Shown here piece after piece: positions 53,967 to 62,461 of a DNA stretch of 64,000 nt. The notes beneath the pieces are model-generated. The model saw nothing but the letters and a program-made list of their open reading frames with translations, was not told the origin of the DNA and ran no database searches. Origin of the DNA: Serinicoccus chungangensis (GTDB lineage: Bacteria; Actinomycetota; Actinomycetes; Actinomycetales; Dermatophilaceae); contig NZ_CP040887.1 of assembly GCF_006337125.1 (NCBI RefSeq), positions 1,240,001-1,304,000 of the forward strand, read 5' to 3'. Position 1 is the first letter of the stretch. Every line of letters begins with the position of its first letter. The position numbers were made by a program, and so were the translations under genes.

Positions 53967-55841
53967 TTACCCCCGGACGAGTCTCCGGAGGAAGTCCCTT
54001 GTCTGCGTGTCCGTGGAGTAGATCCAGACGCTGCGCATCCCTCGCGTCAGCAGCACCTTGTAGACGTTGCGCACGAGCCGGTCGAAGTCGCGGTCCGACA
54101 CCTTCGTGCGGTTGCGCAGCGCCGGGTCGCGGTTGCCCTCGCGCACCGAGCGCCACCGGCCGTCGCGCCATACGAGGTCGGGCCCGATGATGATCCCCGC
54201 GTGGTCGTACTCGAAGCCCTGCGCGGTGTAGATGCACCCCACCTGCCCGAAGCCCGCAGGGTCCGTCGCCCACAGCGCCGCCGCCGGCGCGCCGCCCACC
54301 GAACGGTCGCCCTTGAGGTTCCACGGCCGCGACCAGTCGCCGATCCGCACGTCCTGCACAAGCGTCCCGTCCGGATCGGGGTCCGACCACGGCCAGCAGT
54401 AGCCGGCCGCCATCCGCGCCGAGTAGGCGTCCTCCTGCCGCAGCGCCAGCACGTGCTCGAGCTCGTCGGGGGAGTCCACGACGCCCACCTCGAGCGCAGG
54501 ATCACCGCCCCACCGGATGGGCCCGCCGGGCGCCAGCCCGAGCAGCCGCTCGACCCACTCGACATACAGCGCTGACCCGCCGCAGCGGAACTGGTCGTCG
54601 AGGTCGATCTCGTGCACGTCCATGCCCAGCGACTCGGCATACTCGGTGATTGCCTGGACCGTCCCCATCTCCCCGGGCCGCACGACCTGGTTCTGGTCCA
54701 GCAGGAAGACCGGCACCCGCGCGGCGCTGAGCAGCTCGTCGAGCTGCGGCCGGCCGGTCCGGTGCTCCTTGCGGGTGTAGCGCGACTCCGACGTCTCCCG
54801 GATCCGATGCGCCTCGTCGAGGATGAGGCACTCGAGCTCGTTGGGCTCGGCCGCAATGAAGCTGTTGAAGTAGCTGAACATCTTGCGCACGCGCGGCGCC
54901 CGCGCCGCGGCCACCTTGCGCAAGGTCTTGGTGAACGACTGCGAGCCGGTCGCGTGCATGACGGCACGCCCCTGCCGGGACAGCTCGCCCATGATCGACA
55001 GAGCGATGACGCTCTTGCCGCTCCCCGGCCCGCCGCTGACGACGATCGCCGTCTTCGTGGTGCCCCGCCGCGCCTTCTCGACCGCGTGTAGCACCAGCTC
55101 GTAGGCGTCACGCTGCTCGTCGAGCAGGACGAACTGCTCGCGCCGCTGCACCTCGTCGGCGGCGAGGGCCAGCAGTTGCTTGGAGGGTGCGATGCGGCTG
55201 CCTAGGAGCCCGTCGGCATACCTGGCGCCCGGCACCCCCGGTGCGAAACGGCTCTGGAGGAAGTCGACGAACTCGGTTCGGTCCTGGCCGCTGAACATGC
55301 GTGCCGGCGTCGTGGGGTCGGGGACGGCCATGTCCCGCAGGTCCGCGATGCCCAGGTTGGTCGCGTTGTGCAGGTATGCCGTGCCGGCGAGCTCGTGCTC
55401 GTCCTCGGCCAGCGTGACGACGAAGTCGGTGAGGTAGTCGCAGTAGCCGCGCACCTGCTCCAGCGGGTGCAGCACCGGGTGATTGCCGTAGCCGTCGATT
55501 CGCACGAGCACGTCGCTGTCCTCGAAGCGCTCTGCCTCGCTCCACTGCTTGAGCTCGACCACGAGGTATGACGCGCGCCCGGTCTGGGGATGCTGCCCCG
55601 CGAGCACCACGTCCGCGCGCTTGCTGGTGAGCGGCAGCTGGTACTCGACGAGCATCTCGACGTCCCCCAGCCCGGCGTCGAGTAGGTCGGCGCGCAGGCG
55701 GGGGAGACTGCGCTCCCACGAGCGCCGTTCGGAAGGTGAGGCCGACCGACCGGTGGTGCTGGCCATCTGCTCCGCGATGTGCTGGGACAGCTGCGCCTCG
55801 CCGACGGTCAGTCCCTGCGCGGACGATCGGAGCAGGAACAC
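53967..55841 (-). CDS. DUF2075 (Schlafen-like) ATPase/helicase with N-terminal PD-(D/E)XK nuclease
   Basis: A 624-residue protein from the GTG at 55841, chosen for the GGGGAG 7 nt upstream and because the conserved opening VFLLRSSAQ starts there. An ATG at 55952 would add 37 residues. Residues about 60-100 show a nuclease pattern, RADVVLAGQ ... YLVVELKQW (D-ExK). The DUF2075 motor follows: VVSGGPGSGKSVIAL near 245, ECLILDEAHRIRE, VFLLDQNQVVRPGE, and YTAQGFEYDHAGIIIGPDL. The closing VLLTRGMRSVWIYSTD is typical. Such proteins recur in defence islands. Confidence 0.82.
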   Translation of the reverse strand: MFLLRSSAQGLTVGEAQLSQHIAEQMASTTGRSASPSERRSWERSLPRLRADLLDAGLGDVEMLVEYQLPLTSKRADVVLAGQHPQTGRASYLVVELKQWSEAERFEDSDVLVRIDGYGNHPVLHPLEQVRGYCDYLTDFVVTLAEDEHELAGTAYLHNATNLGIADLRDMAVPDPTTPARMFSGQDRTEFVDFLQSRFAPGVPGARYADGLLGSRIAPSKQLLALAADEVQRREQFVLLDEQRDAYELVLHAVEKARRGTTKTAIVVSGGPGSGKSVIALSIMGELSRQGRAVMHATGSQSFTKTLRKVAAARAPRVRKMFSYFNSFIAAEPNELECLILDEAHRIRETSESRYTRKEHRTGRPQLDELLSAARVPVFLLDQNQVVRPGEMGTVQAITEYAESLGMDVHEIDLDDQFRCGGSALYVEWVERLLGLAPGGPIRWGGDPALEVGVVDSPDELEHVLALRQEDAYSARMAAGYCWPWSDPDPDGTLVQDVRIGDWSRPWNLKGDRSVGGAPAAALWATDPAGFGQVGCIYTAQGFEYDHAGIIIGPDLVWRDGRWRSVREGNRDPALRNRTKVSDRDFDRLVRNVYKVLLTRGMRSVWIYSTDTQTRDFLRRLVRG

Positions 55842-56026
55842 CGGCAGGACTCCCCAGGCAGCACGAAACTCGTGCGGGTGGGGGCGTGTCCGGAGAGGAA
55901 GCCCGTCGGGCCGCGTATGACGTGCCCAGCCTAAGCGACGCGGCTCACGCATCGACCAGCCGTGCCCCCACCTGACATTGCTGGCCCCTCCTTGCCCAAG
56001 TTCTGCTCGTTGGATTGTCCTACCAG

Positions 56027-56032
56027 TACGAT
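56027..56032 (+). promoter_or_regulatory. Leaderless -10 (TACGAT) of the DUF262 gene
   Basis: TACGAT, then GCCCGC and the ATG at 56039. No ribosome site is present. Confidence 0.5.
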
Positions 56033-56038
56033 GCCCGC

Positions 56039-57295
56039 ATGATCGACGACGCCCTGTTTCAGCCGCCAGACAGCCTTTTCGCTGACGCAGATGACGATGA
56101 CCCTGAACTCGGCGGCGCCGCAGGGCTCGAGTCCGAACCGTCGGGCAAAGAGTCTGAAGATGACCTGTCATTTTCGGATGACCTTAGTGATGTAACTCTC
56201 GCGCCCAGCGACTGGACGGTGGAGACCGTGCTCTTGCAGCTGCAGCAGGGCACCTTCGAGCTTGACCCGGAGTTTCAAAGGCGGAACGCTTGGACGGATC
56301 AACGAAAGAGTAAGTTCATTGAGTCACTGATTCTTGGTTTACCAATACCTCAACTCATCTTCGCGTACGAAGAGGATCGATCGAGTGGTGAGGAACGCTA
56401 CGTCGTGATCGATGGCAAGCAGCGGTTGTTGGCCATCAATTCGTTCTTCAGTGAAGAAAAGCCTTTGCGTCTCGGTCATCTTACGGTGCTGCATCAGTTG
56501 AACGGCTTGACCAGGGAGGAAATTCTTCAGGATCCGGCGCTGGCGAGGTATGCAAAGCGTATTCGAAACCGGACCATCCGAACCGTGGTAATCAAACAGT
56601 GGAAAAGTAATGATTTCCTGCATCTAGTTTTCCACCGACTCAATCACCAAACGTTGCCCCTGTCTCCTCAAGAGTTGCGGCAAGCATTAAACCCTGGCCC
56701 ATTCACGTCGTTCGCCGACAGCTTCGCCGCGGCCAGTGATCAACTCCACCGAGTCCTGGGAGTGAAGGAAAAGCCGGATTTTCGAATGCGCGACGTCGAA
56801 CTCCTTGTCCGCCACCTATCCTTCCGTACGCGGCTGGAAGACTACGCTGGCAATCTGAAAGTCTTTCTGGATGAAACGTGCAGGACGTACAACGAGGCTT
56901 GGGATGAGACTAGAGATGTGCTCTTTGCGGAGTCACAAGAATGTAATGATGCAATTGACGCAACCTACACGATATTCGAAGGTGACGCTTTTCGCAGATA
57001 CGCTGATGGTCACTACGAGAGCCGATTTAACCGAGCCATCTTTGACATAATGACCTATTATTTCGCTCAGCCAGAGCTGCGCGCGAGCGCCCTGCAGGCG
57101 AAGGCCTCCGTGAAATCGGCGTATGAGAGTCTTAGCAACTCCTCGTCGAATTTTCAGGCTTCAGTTTCCTCAACCACCAAGACAACGACCGCTACTGCTA
57201 TCCGTCTAGCGGAATGGGGCGAACAGTTGCGGAAAATTTTGTCGGTCGATATTGCCGTGCCGGCGCTTGGGTCGGACAAGAAGATCCACCTCTGA
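56039..57295 (+). CDS. DUF262 (GmrS/ParB-like nuclease) protein
   Basis: A 418-residue protein. After an acidic, disordered N-terminus (about 60 residues, DADDDDPELGG), the DUF262 domain has LQLQQGTFELDPEFQRRNAW, SLILGLPIPQLIFAYEE and the diagnostic VVIDGKQRLLAINSFF with the DGxQR active-site motif. A helical half follows. DUF262 is the GmrS half of GmrSD restriction enzymes; no DUF1524 half is present. The gene has many A/T third positions, unlike its neighbours, a sign of recent transfer. The next gene starts 5 nt after the stop. Confidence 0.85.
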   Translation: MIDDALFQPPDSLFADADDDDPELGGAAGLESEPSGKESEDDLSFSDDLSDVTLAPSDWTVETVLLQLQQGTFELDPEFQRRNAWTDQRKSKFIESLILGLPIPQLIFAYEEDRSSGEERYVVIDGKQRLLAINSFFSEEKPLRLGHLTVLHQLNGLTREEILQDPALARYAKRIRNRTIRTVVIKQWKSNDFLHLVFHRLNHQTLPLSPQELRQALNPGPFTSFADSFAAASDQLHRVLGVKEKPDFRMRDVELLVRHLSFRTRLEDYAGNLKVFLDETCRTYNEAWDETRDVLFAESQECNDAIDATYTIFEGDAFRRYADGHYESRFNRAIFDIMTYYFAQPELRASALQAKASVKSAYESLSNSSSNFQASVSSTTKTTTATAIRLAEWGEQLRKILSVDIAVPALGSDKKIHL

Positions 57296-57300
57296 CTGTC

Positions 57301-57930
57301 ATGTACGACTTAGCGCCAACCGTGCGTCGGCTCTCCCTGCTCTCAAAACACTTCATGCCGAACTTAAATAAGCCTGTCTATACGCCTGCGGAGGAAGATG
57401 CGATGCATGCCTTTCGACTCCTGGCCCACGCTGAACTGGAGAGGTTGGTAGAGCAATGGGCGGAGCGGATGAATCAAGGCCTGGCGAAGGCCAATGCAAG
57501 AGGCTTGCCAGTCTTGGTAGCGCATCAGGTGCTACTGCACTTCGATCAGTCGCAGCAGAACGGGTATCCACCGCGGCACGTTTCTGCGCAGAGGGTGATG
57601 CGGCAAGTAGGAAGGAAGATGCCGAAGGATCGTATTGTGTCGGCGTTGAATGCTCACTCGTCGCTGATCGAGCGAAATAATGGCGTCTCCCAGAAGGACT
57701 TGTTGAAGTTGTTCCTGCCCATCGGGGTGGATATGTCTTGGTTCAACAAGGAACACAAATGGCTGGACGCAATGGATGCACTGGCAAGCGCCCGAGGCGA
57801 AGTGGCTCACGGTGGCCTCGGGGTTCGAACGGCACCAACCCCAAAGTCCGAACGCTCACTCTTGGTTGAACCAGTTGTGGGGCTTCGACGTCTGGGGGGT
57901 GAACTCCGTCGGTTAAATTCGACCTTATGA
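57301..57930 (+). CDS. HEPN-like nuclease partner of the DUF262 protein (MAE_28990-like)
   Basis: A 209-residue helical protein. LASARGEVAHGG at about 159-170 holds the R-x4-H motif of HEPN RNases. The opening MYDLAPTVRRLSLLSKHF and the position right after DUF262 fit the MAE_28990/MAE_18760 HEPN group, which commonly follows DUF262 genes. It shares the AT-richer composition. Its end overlaps the end of the convergent brxHI by 6 nt. No strong ribosome site precedes the ATG at 57301, so translation coupled to DUF262 is likely. Confidence 0.78.
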   Translation: MYDLAPTVRRLSLLSKHFMPNLNKPVYTPAEEDAMHAFRLLAHAELERLVEQWAERMNQGLAKANARGLPVLVAHQVLLHFDQSQQNGYPPRHVSAQRVMRQVGRKMPKDRIVSALNAHSSLIERNNGVSQKDLLKLFLPIGVDMSWFNKEHKWLDAMDALASARGEVAHGGLGVRTAPTPKSERSLLVEPVVGLRRLGGELRRLNSTL

Positions 57931-60084
57931 CTTAATATTCCTGTAGGTCCTGATAGATCGCACCGGAGTGCGTGCTATGTGCGAAGCGGATGGTCGGTCC
58001 GCCGCTCGCTCTCCCAGCGTCGCCGCGGCCATCTCCGGCGGCAGCATCTCGGAAAACTTCAGCTGCTTGATGGCACGTTCGTCGACGAGGGGCAGTGCGC
58101 GGGCGAGGTCCCGGCCGAGATAGGTCTGGGCGACCTCGAGCGCAGTCCGGAGCCACTCGACGCTGGCATCGTTCCTGAGTCCGATCTGCCAGTTGTCGTA
58201 GACGATCGAGTCGCCCAGGATGTCCGGCGCGACTCGGCCGAGCGCGCCGACGAGCACGGCGTTGGCCCGGGCCCCCGCCCAGGTCCACCACCGCATCCGC
58301 GCACCGTCCTCCGTCAGGACCGTCCCGTCCTCCCACGCCCGGTCATCCAGCTCCTCGCGCAGCTGGGCGAGTCGGTCGACCGCACGCCTGGTCAGGCGGA
58401 CGCCGGCGGGATCAGCGCCGAGCAGCACCCGCCGGATCGCATCGGCCAAGGCCCACGACTGTGCCTGCGGCATGCTCTGCCACCGGGGTGCCTCACCCTT
58501 CTTCGCCGGCTCCACGTACGCCTTGCGACGTTTCCAGTCGATGTAGGTGACCTCCCACGGGCGGCCGGCCAGGGTCAGCAGCCGCGGTCCGGTGACCTTG
58601 CGCAGCAGGAGCATCGGGTCCACCGAGCCGACCTGCTCACGGCCCTGGAAGACCTGCACCTCCGGGTCAGCGGTGAACACCGCCATGAGATCGCGGTAGT
58701 GCACCACCCCATACCGCCGCTCCGCCTCCGGCCCCACGAAGATCATGTCGCCGTCCCGGTCGAGGTGGCCGCTCTCCAGGAGCCAGGCTTCGATGGCCTC
58801 CGCGTCCTCGAGGGAGCCCAGGCCGAGCGCGCCCAGCTCACTCACCCAGGAGCCGGAGCCGACCTGCCGGTGCTGCAGCGTGATCCCGAGGAGCTGCTGG
58901 GCCAGGATGTGCCGCGGCGCCGGGGGAGCGGTGACGGGTTCGACATACCCCTCCGACCAGAGCAGGAGCAGACCCGCTGCCCGGAGCAGGTCGCCGTCGT
59001 CGGCCTCGAGGAAGAGCATGTTGCGTGACGTCCCGGAGCGTCGTCCGGTCCGCCCCAGCCTCTGCAGCAGCGACGCCACGGTCATCGGTGCGCCGACCTG
59101 CAGCACGCGGTCGAGGTCGCCGACGTCGATGCCGAGCTCGAGGGTCGAGGTGGAGACGATGACGCAGTCCCGGGCCTCGGCGAACGCCCGCTCGGCGCGC
59201 CGCCGCTCGTCCACCGACAGCGAGGAGTGGGAGACGAAGGTCTCGGTATGCCGTTCGCGCAGCCCCTCCGCGAGCGTCTCCACCGTGCGTCGCGAGTCGG
59301 CGAAGACCAGCCGCTTCTCGCCGTGGTGCAGGGCGTCGATCACGGTGGCGGCGTTGTCGAGCGTGCCGACGTAGTCCAGCTGGATCTCCGGCGTGACACC
59401 CGCGCCTGCGTCCGGTGCCACGACGGTGGCGGGGACCTCGACCGCCCGGCTGCTGCCCTGCAGCCAGGACAGCAACTGCCCGGCGTTGCCGACGGTGGCG
59501 GACAACCCGATCCGCTGCAGCGGTCGCCCCGTCAGCGCGGTGAGTCGTTCGAGCACCGCCAGGAGGTGCCAGCCCCGGTCGTCGCCGGCGAAAGCATGGA
59601 CCTCGTCGATCACCACAGTCCGGACGTCGGCGAAGACCTGCTTGGGGTCCACGAGCCGCGAGACCAGCATCGACTCCAGCGACTCGGGGGTGGTCAGGAG
59701 GATGTCCGGGCGCTCGCGCACCTGACGCTTTCGCACCGACTGCGGGGTGTCGCCGTGCCGCACCTGGGCGTGCCTGCCCAGCCACCCGGCATACCCCGAG
59801 ACCCGCGGCTCCAGGTTGTTCAGCAGCGCCTTGAGGGGGCAGACGTAGAGGACGGACAGCCCCTGCCACTGCTCGGCCCGCATCCGGCTGAGCACCGGGA
59901 AGAGAGCGGCCTCGGTCTTGCCGCCGGCGGTGGGCGCCAGCAGCAGGGCGTCGTCACCGGCGAGGACGGGGGCGACCGACTGCTCCTGCAGCGGTCGCAG
60001 GGAGGACCACCCCAGCGTGTTGACCACGTGGTGCTGGACCACGGGGTCCAGCTGTGCGAAACCCTCCTGCGGTGGTGTGCTCAC
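57925..60084 (-). CDS. brxHI: BREX type 2 DEAD/DEAH helicase
   Basis: A 719-residue Lhr-like SF2 helicase. The Q motif is SSLRPLQEQSV and Walker A APTAGGKTEAA near 50. Motif II is VVIDEVHAFAGDDRGWHLL and motif III IGLSATVGN. The second domain has STSTLELGIDVGDLDRVLQ and LQRLGRTGRRSGTSRNMLF. The C-terminal 350 residues are an Lhr-like extension. Its ATG overlaps the brxD stop by 4 nt. In BREX type 2 (Pgl) loci this helicase is the last core gene. It takes part in phage exclusion with PglX, PglZ and BrxD. Confidence 0.88.
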   Translation of the reverse strand: MSTPPQEGFAQLDPVVQHHVVNTLGWSSLRPLQEQSVAPVLAGDDALLLAPTAGGKTEAALFPVLSRMRAEQWQGLSVLYVCPLKALLNNLEPRVSGYAGWLGRHAQVRHGDTPQSVRKRQVRERPDILLTTPESLESMLVSRLVDPKQVFADVRTVVIDEVHAFAGDDRGWHLLAVLERLTALTGRPLQRIGLSATVGNAGQLLSWLQGSSRAVEVPATVVAPDAGAGVTPEIQLDYVGTLDNAATVIDALHHGEKRLVFADSRRTVETLAEGLRERHTETFVSHSSLSVDERRRAERAFAEARDCVIVSTSTLELGIDVGDLDRVLQVGAPMTVASLLQRLGRTGRRSGTSRNMLFLEADDGDLLRAAGLLLLWSEGYVEPVTAPPAPRHILAQQLLGITLQHRQVGSGSWVSELGALGLGSLEDAEAIEAWLLESGHLDRDGDMIFVGPEAERRYGVVHYRDLMAVFTADPEVQVFQGREQVGSVDPMLLLRKVTGPRLLTLAGRPWEVTYIDWKRRKAYVEPAKKGEAPRWQSMPQAQSWALADAIRRVLLGADPAGVRLTRRAVDRLAQLREELDDRAWEDGTVLTEDGARMRWWTWAGARANAVLVGALGRVAPDILGDSIVYDNWQIGLRNDASVEWLRTALEVAQTYLGRDLARALPLVDERAIKQLKFSEMLPPEMAAATLGERAADRPSASHIARTPVRSIRTYRNIKS

Positions 60085-61439
60085 AGATCCAGCTCGACCT
60101 CGTCCGCCGATGAGGCGGGAGCCGCCCGTCGGGGAGCGGAGCCACCTGATGCTGCCCGCCGTTCGACATCGCTGAGCTCGTCCTGCCGCAGCGTGAGGGC
60201 GTAGTCCTGCCGCGGGTCGAAGTCGGGGAACTGGTCCACCCGGTCGAGGACCTCGCCGACGAGCTTCTTGAGGAAGACCCGTGGTGCGATGCCCACCTTG
60301 CCGCCCAGGCTGCCGGTGACCGCCCGGGAGAGCTCGGCGACGTAGGCGTCGTCCACCTCCCGCAGGATGCGGTCAGACTGCTCGGTCCCTCCGGCGTAGA
60401 GGTCTCGCACCTTCGACCCGACCTCGACCAGAGAGTGCTCGTCGAAGCCGCCGAGGCGCACCTGGACGGCCCGCGGGTTGTCGAAGCGGGCGTCGGTGGC
60501 GAAGTCGGTCGCCAACCGTTGGGCAAGCGGGGGAAGTCGGGGAACCCCCGAAGGACCCTCGAAGAACGCGGGCGTGCCGGTGATCACCAGGTAGAGGCCG
60601 GGGAAGCGGCCGGAGTCGATCTCGTCGACGAGCTGGCGTATGGCGTTGAGCGCCTTGTCGCGCACGTCGCTGCGCATCCGCTGCAGGGTCTCGACCTCGT
60701 CGAGCACCAGGAGGAGGCCCGGGTGCCCGGCGTCGCGGAGGACGAGAAGCAGCCCCTGAAGAAAGGCCATCGCGCCGAAGTGGTCCAGGTCACCGCGGAC
60801 GCCTGCGGCACGCTTGGCCGCCGCGGCAACATGCGGCTGCCCGCCGAGCCAGGCGGCCAGAGCATCAGCCGTCGCTGCGTCGCTGTCGCTGACCGCCTGG
60901 CGGTAGGCACGCAGCGCCATGGCGAAGGTGGGGGTGCGCGAGGACACGGCTGCCAGACGCTGGTCCAGCAAGGTGTCGACCGCCTCGGCGACTCGGTCCG
61001 GCCCCGCCTCGGCAAGTTGGGGGTGGGCCATTACGGCGTCGGACTCGAGCGTGAAGAGCCAGGAGTCGAGCTCGGAGCGGAAGGCGCTCGGCGCCACTGA
61101 CGCCGTCCGCAGCGACTCGGTCACCCGGCGGTAGACCGTCTCGAGCTTGTGCAGTGGTGTCTCGGTCTCAGAGACCTGGACCTCCGCCGTGGCGAACCCC
61201 CGACGAAGCGCCGTCTCGGCCAGGTGGCGGGTGAAGAACGTCTTGCCGGCTCCATACTCGCCGCGCACGGCCTTGAACACCGAGCCGCCGCCGGCGACCG
61301 TGTCCAGCTCACCGGACAGTGCTGCGTCAAACCGGTCCAGACCGACGGCCAGGATGTCCAGTCCCTGTCCCGGCACCGTGCCGCGTCGGAGCGCATCGAT
61401 CACCTCTTTACGACGACGATGGCTGACGACGGTAGACAT
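60081..61439 (-). CDS. brxD: BREX type 2 ATP-binding protein
   Basis: A 452-residue P-loop ATPase (DUF2791 group). It begins with the family-typical RRKEVIDALRRGTVPGQGLD. The Walker A is VRGEYGAGKTFFTRH near 60, and Walker B LLLVLDEVETLQRM is near 240, followed by LYLVITGTPAFFEG. The C-terminal FLKKLVGEVLDRVDQFPDFDP precedes a short disordered tail. BrxD is a core BREX type 2 component. The gene has its own leaderless -10 and is coupled to brxHI. Confidence 0.88.
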   Translation of the reverse strand: MSTVVSHRRRKEVIDALRRGTVPGQGLDILAVGLDRFDAALSGELDTVAGGGSVFKAVRGEYGAGKTFFTRHLAETALRRGFATAEVQVSETETPLHKLETVYRRVTESLRTASVAPSAFRSELDSWLFTLESDAVMAHPQLAEAGPDRVAEAVDTLLDQRLAAVSSRTPTFAMALRAYRQAVSDSDAATADALAAWLGGQPHVAAAAKRAAGVRGDLDHFGAMAFLQGLLLVLRDAGHPGLLLVLDEVETLQRMRSDVRDKALNAIRQLVDEIDSGRFPGLYLVITGTPAFFEGPSGVPRLPPLAQRLATDFATDARFDNPRAVQVRLGGFDEHSLVEVGSKVRDLYAGGTEQSDRILREVDDAYVAELSRAVTGSLGGKVGIAPRVFLKKLVGEVLDRVDQFPDFDPRQDYALTLRQDELSDVERRAASGGSAPRRAAPASSADEVELDL

Positions 61440-61446
61440 GAACCGG

Positions 61447-61452
61447 AGTGTA
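61447..61452 (-). promoter_or_regulatory. Leaderless -10 (TACACT) of brxD
   Basis: TACACT on the minus strand, 7 nt before the ATG at 61439, in the 36-bp gap after the EcsC-like gene. brxD and brxHI can thus be transcribed independently of pglZ. Confidence 0.5.
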
Positions 61453-61475
61453 GGTGGGACGGGCGTGGAGTCGTG

Positions 61476-62438
61476 TCAGGTCAGGCTGGCAGGCAGCGCA
61501 AGCCCGTGCTTCCTGGCCAGGTACATCGTCCGGCTGTAGTGGATCGAGTTCTTGGCCATCGATGCAAGCACGGTGCTGTTCACTCCGGCGGAGGTCACCG
61601 CACCCACGTAAGGCATCTTCGTCACGACCTTCTGGATCGGGACGTGCTGCCCCGGGTTGACCTGCTTCAGCAACTTCTCCACAGCCGCGGCGATACGGTG
61701 ATCGCTGCGGAATCTCTGGCTCCAGTTCACCCGGCCCCGTCCCATGACAAAGGCGTTCTTCGCGCTCTTCACAGTGCCAGCCTTCGGCGCCTGGGCGGCC
61801 CATGCCTTGCGGAGCATGCGATTCACGTGCTCTTGTCCGGCGTCGGTGGTGGGATCGATCCCGTAGGCGTACGCGGCCTGCGTGGCGACAGCAGTCGTCA
61901 ACGCGTGCATCACCACAAGATCCAGACCGATCGCGGCGATCGAGCCTCCCACCGGGATGAAGGTCAGAGCGCCAATGGCTCCTCCCTCGACGAGACCGGT
62001 GGACCGCCACTTCCACACCGACCCCTTCGTGAACGAGTCCAGGGCCTCCAGATCGAGCGCTTGCAGGTCGGTGAGCGTCGACACGGGCCGACCCTTGTCC
62101 CGGTGAAAGGCCAGAACGGACTCGGGCTCGCTGAATTGCTGGACGGTCTCGGTGACCCAATCCAGCAAGCCCACCACCGCCTTGACCGTGGGTTCGAGGG
62201 TGAGGTCGACAGCAGCGTCGCCAGCATTCTTCAACGCGGTGGGGGTCTTGCTGCTCACGAAGTTGCGCGCGCTTGACGCGGTGTCTCCGATCTTGTGGCT
62301 GGCTGCGCCAGTGGCTTGCCTCACCGCCGGGGGCAGCGCCCGGCGCTCGGCCTTCTTACGCCAGTGCTCCTGAAGATCGGCCCAGGCCTGTTGTTCGTAC
62401 GACGACATTCCCGGCCCCTGCGCCGGTGCGCTGTGCAT
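61476..62438 (-). CDS. EcsC-family protein inserted in the BREX locus
   Basis: A 320-residue protein of the EcsC family. An amphipathic N-terminus (EHWRKKAERRALPPAVRQATG) is followed by hydrophobic segments at about 150-205 (GGAIGALTFIPVGGSIAAIGLDLVVMHALTTAVATQAAYAYGID) and a basic helical C-terminus. EcsC-type proteins are membrane-associated and of unclear function. It lies between pglZ and brxD, which are normally adjacent in BREX type 2. The ATG at 62438 has a leaderless -10. A GTG at 62465 overlapping the pglZ stop is the alternative. Confidence 0.75.
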   Translation of the reverse strand: MHSAPAQGPGMSSYEQQAWADLQEHWRKKAERRALPPAVRQATGAASHKIGDTASSARNFVSSKTPTALKNAGDAAVDLTLEPTVKAVVGLLDWVTETVQQFSEPESVLAFHRDKGRPVSTLTDLQALDLEALDSFTKGSVWKWRSTGLVEGGAIGALTFIPVGGSIAAIGLDLVVMHALTTAVATQAAYAYGIDPTTDAGQEHVNRMLRKAWAAQAPKAGTVKSAKNAFVMGRGRVNWSQRFRSDHRIAAAVEKLLKQVNPGQHVPIQKVVTKMPYVGAVTSAGVNSTVLASMAKNSIHYSRTMYLARKHGLALPASLT

Positions 62439-62444
62439 GCCAAG

Positions 62445-62450
62445 AGAGTA
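62445..62450 (-). promoter_or_regulatory. Leaderless -10 (TACTCT) of the EcsC-like gene
   Basis: TACTCT on the minus strand, then CTTGGC and the ATG at 62438, located just after the pglZ stop (62462-62464). Confidence 0.5.
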
Positions 62451-62461
62451 GAACACCGGAA

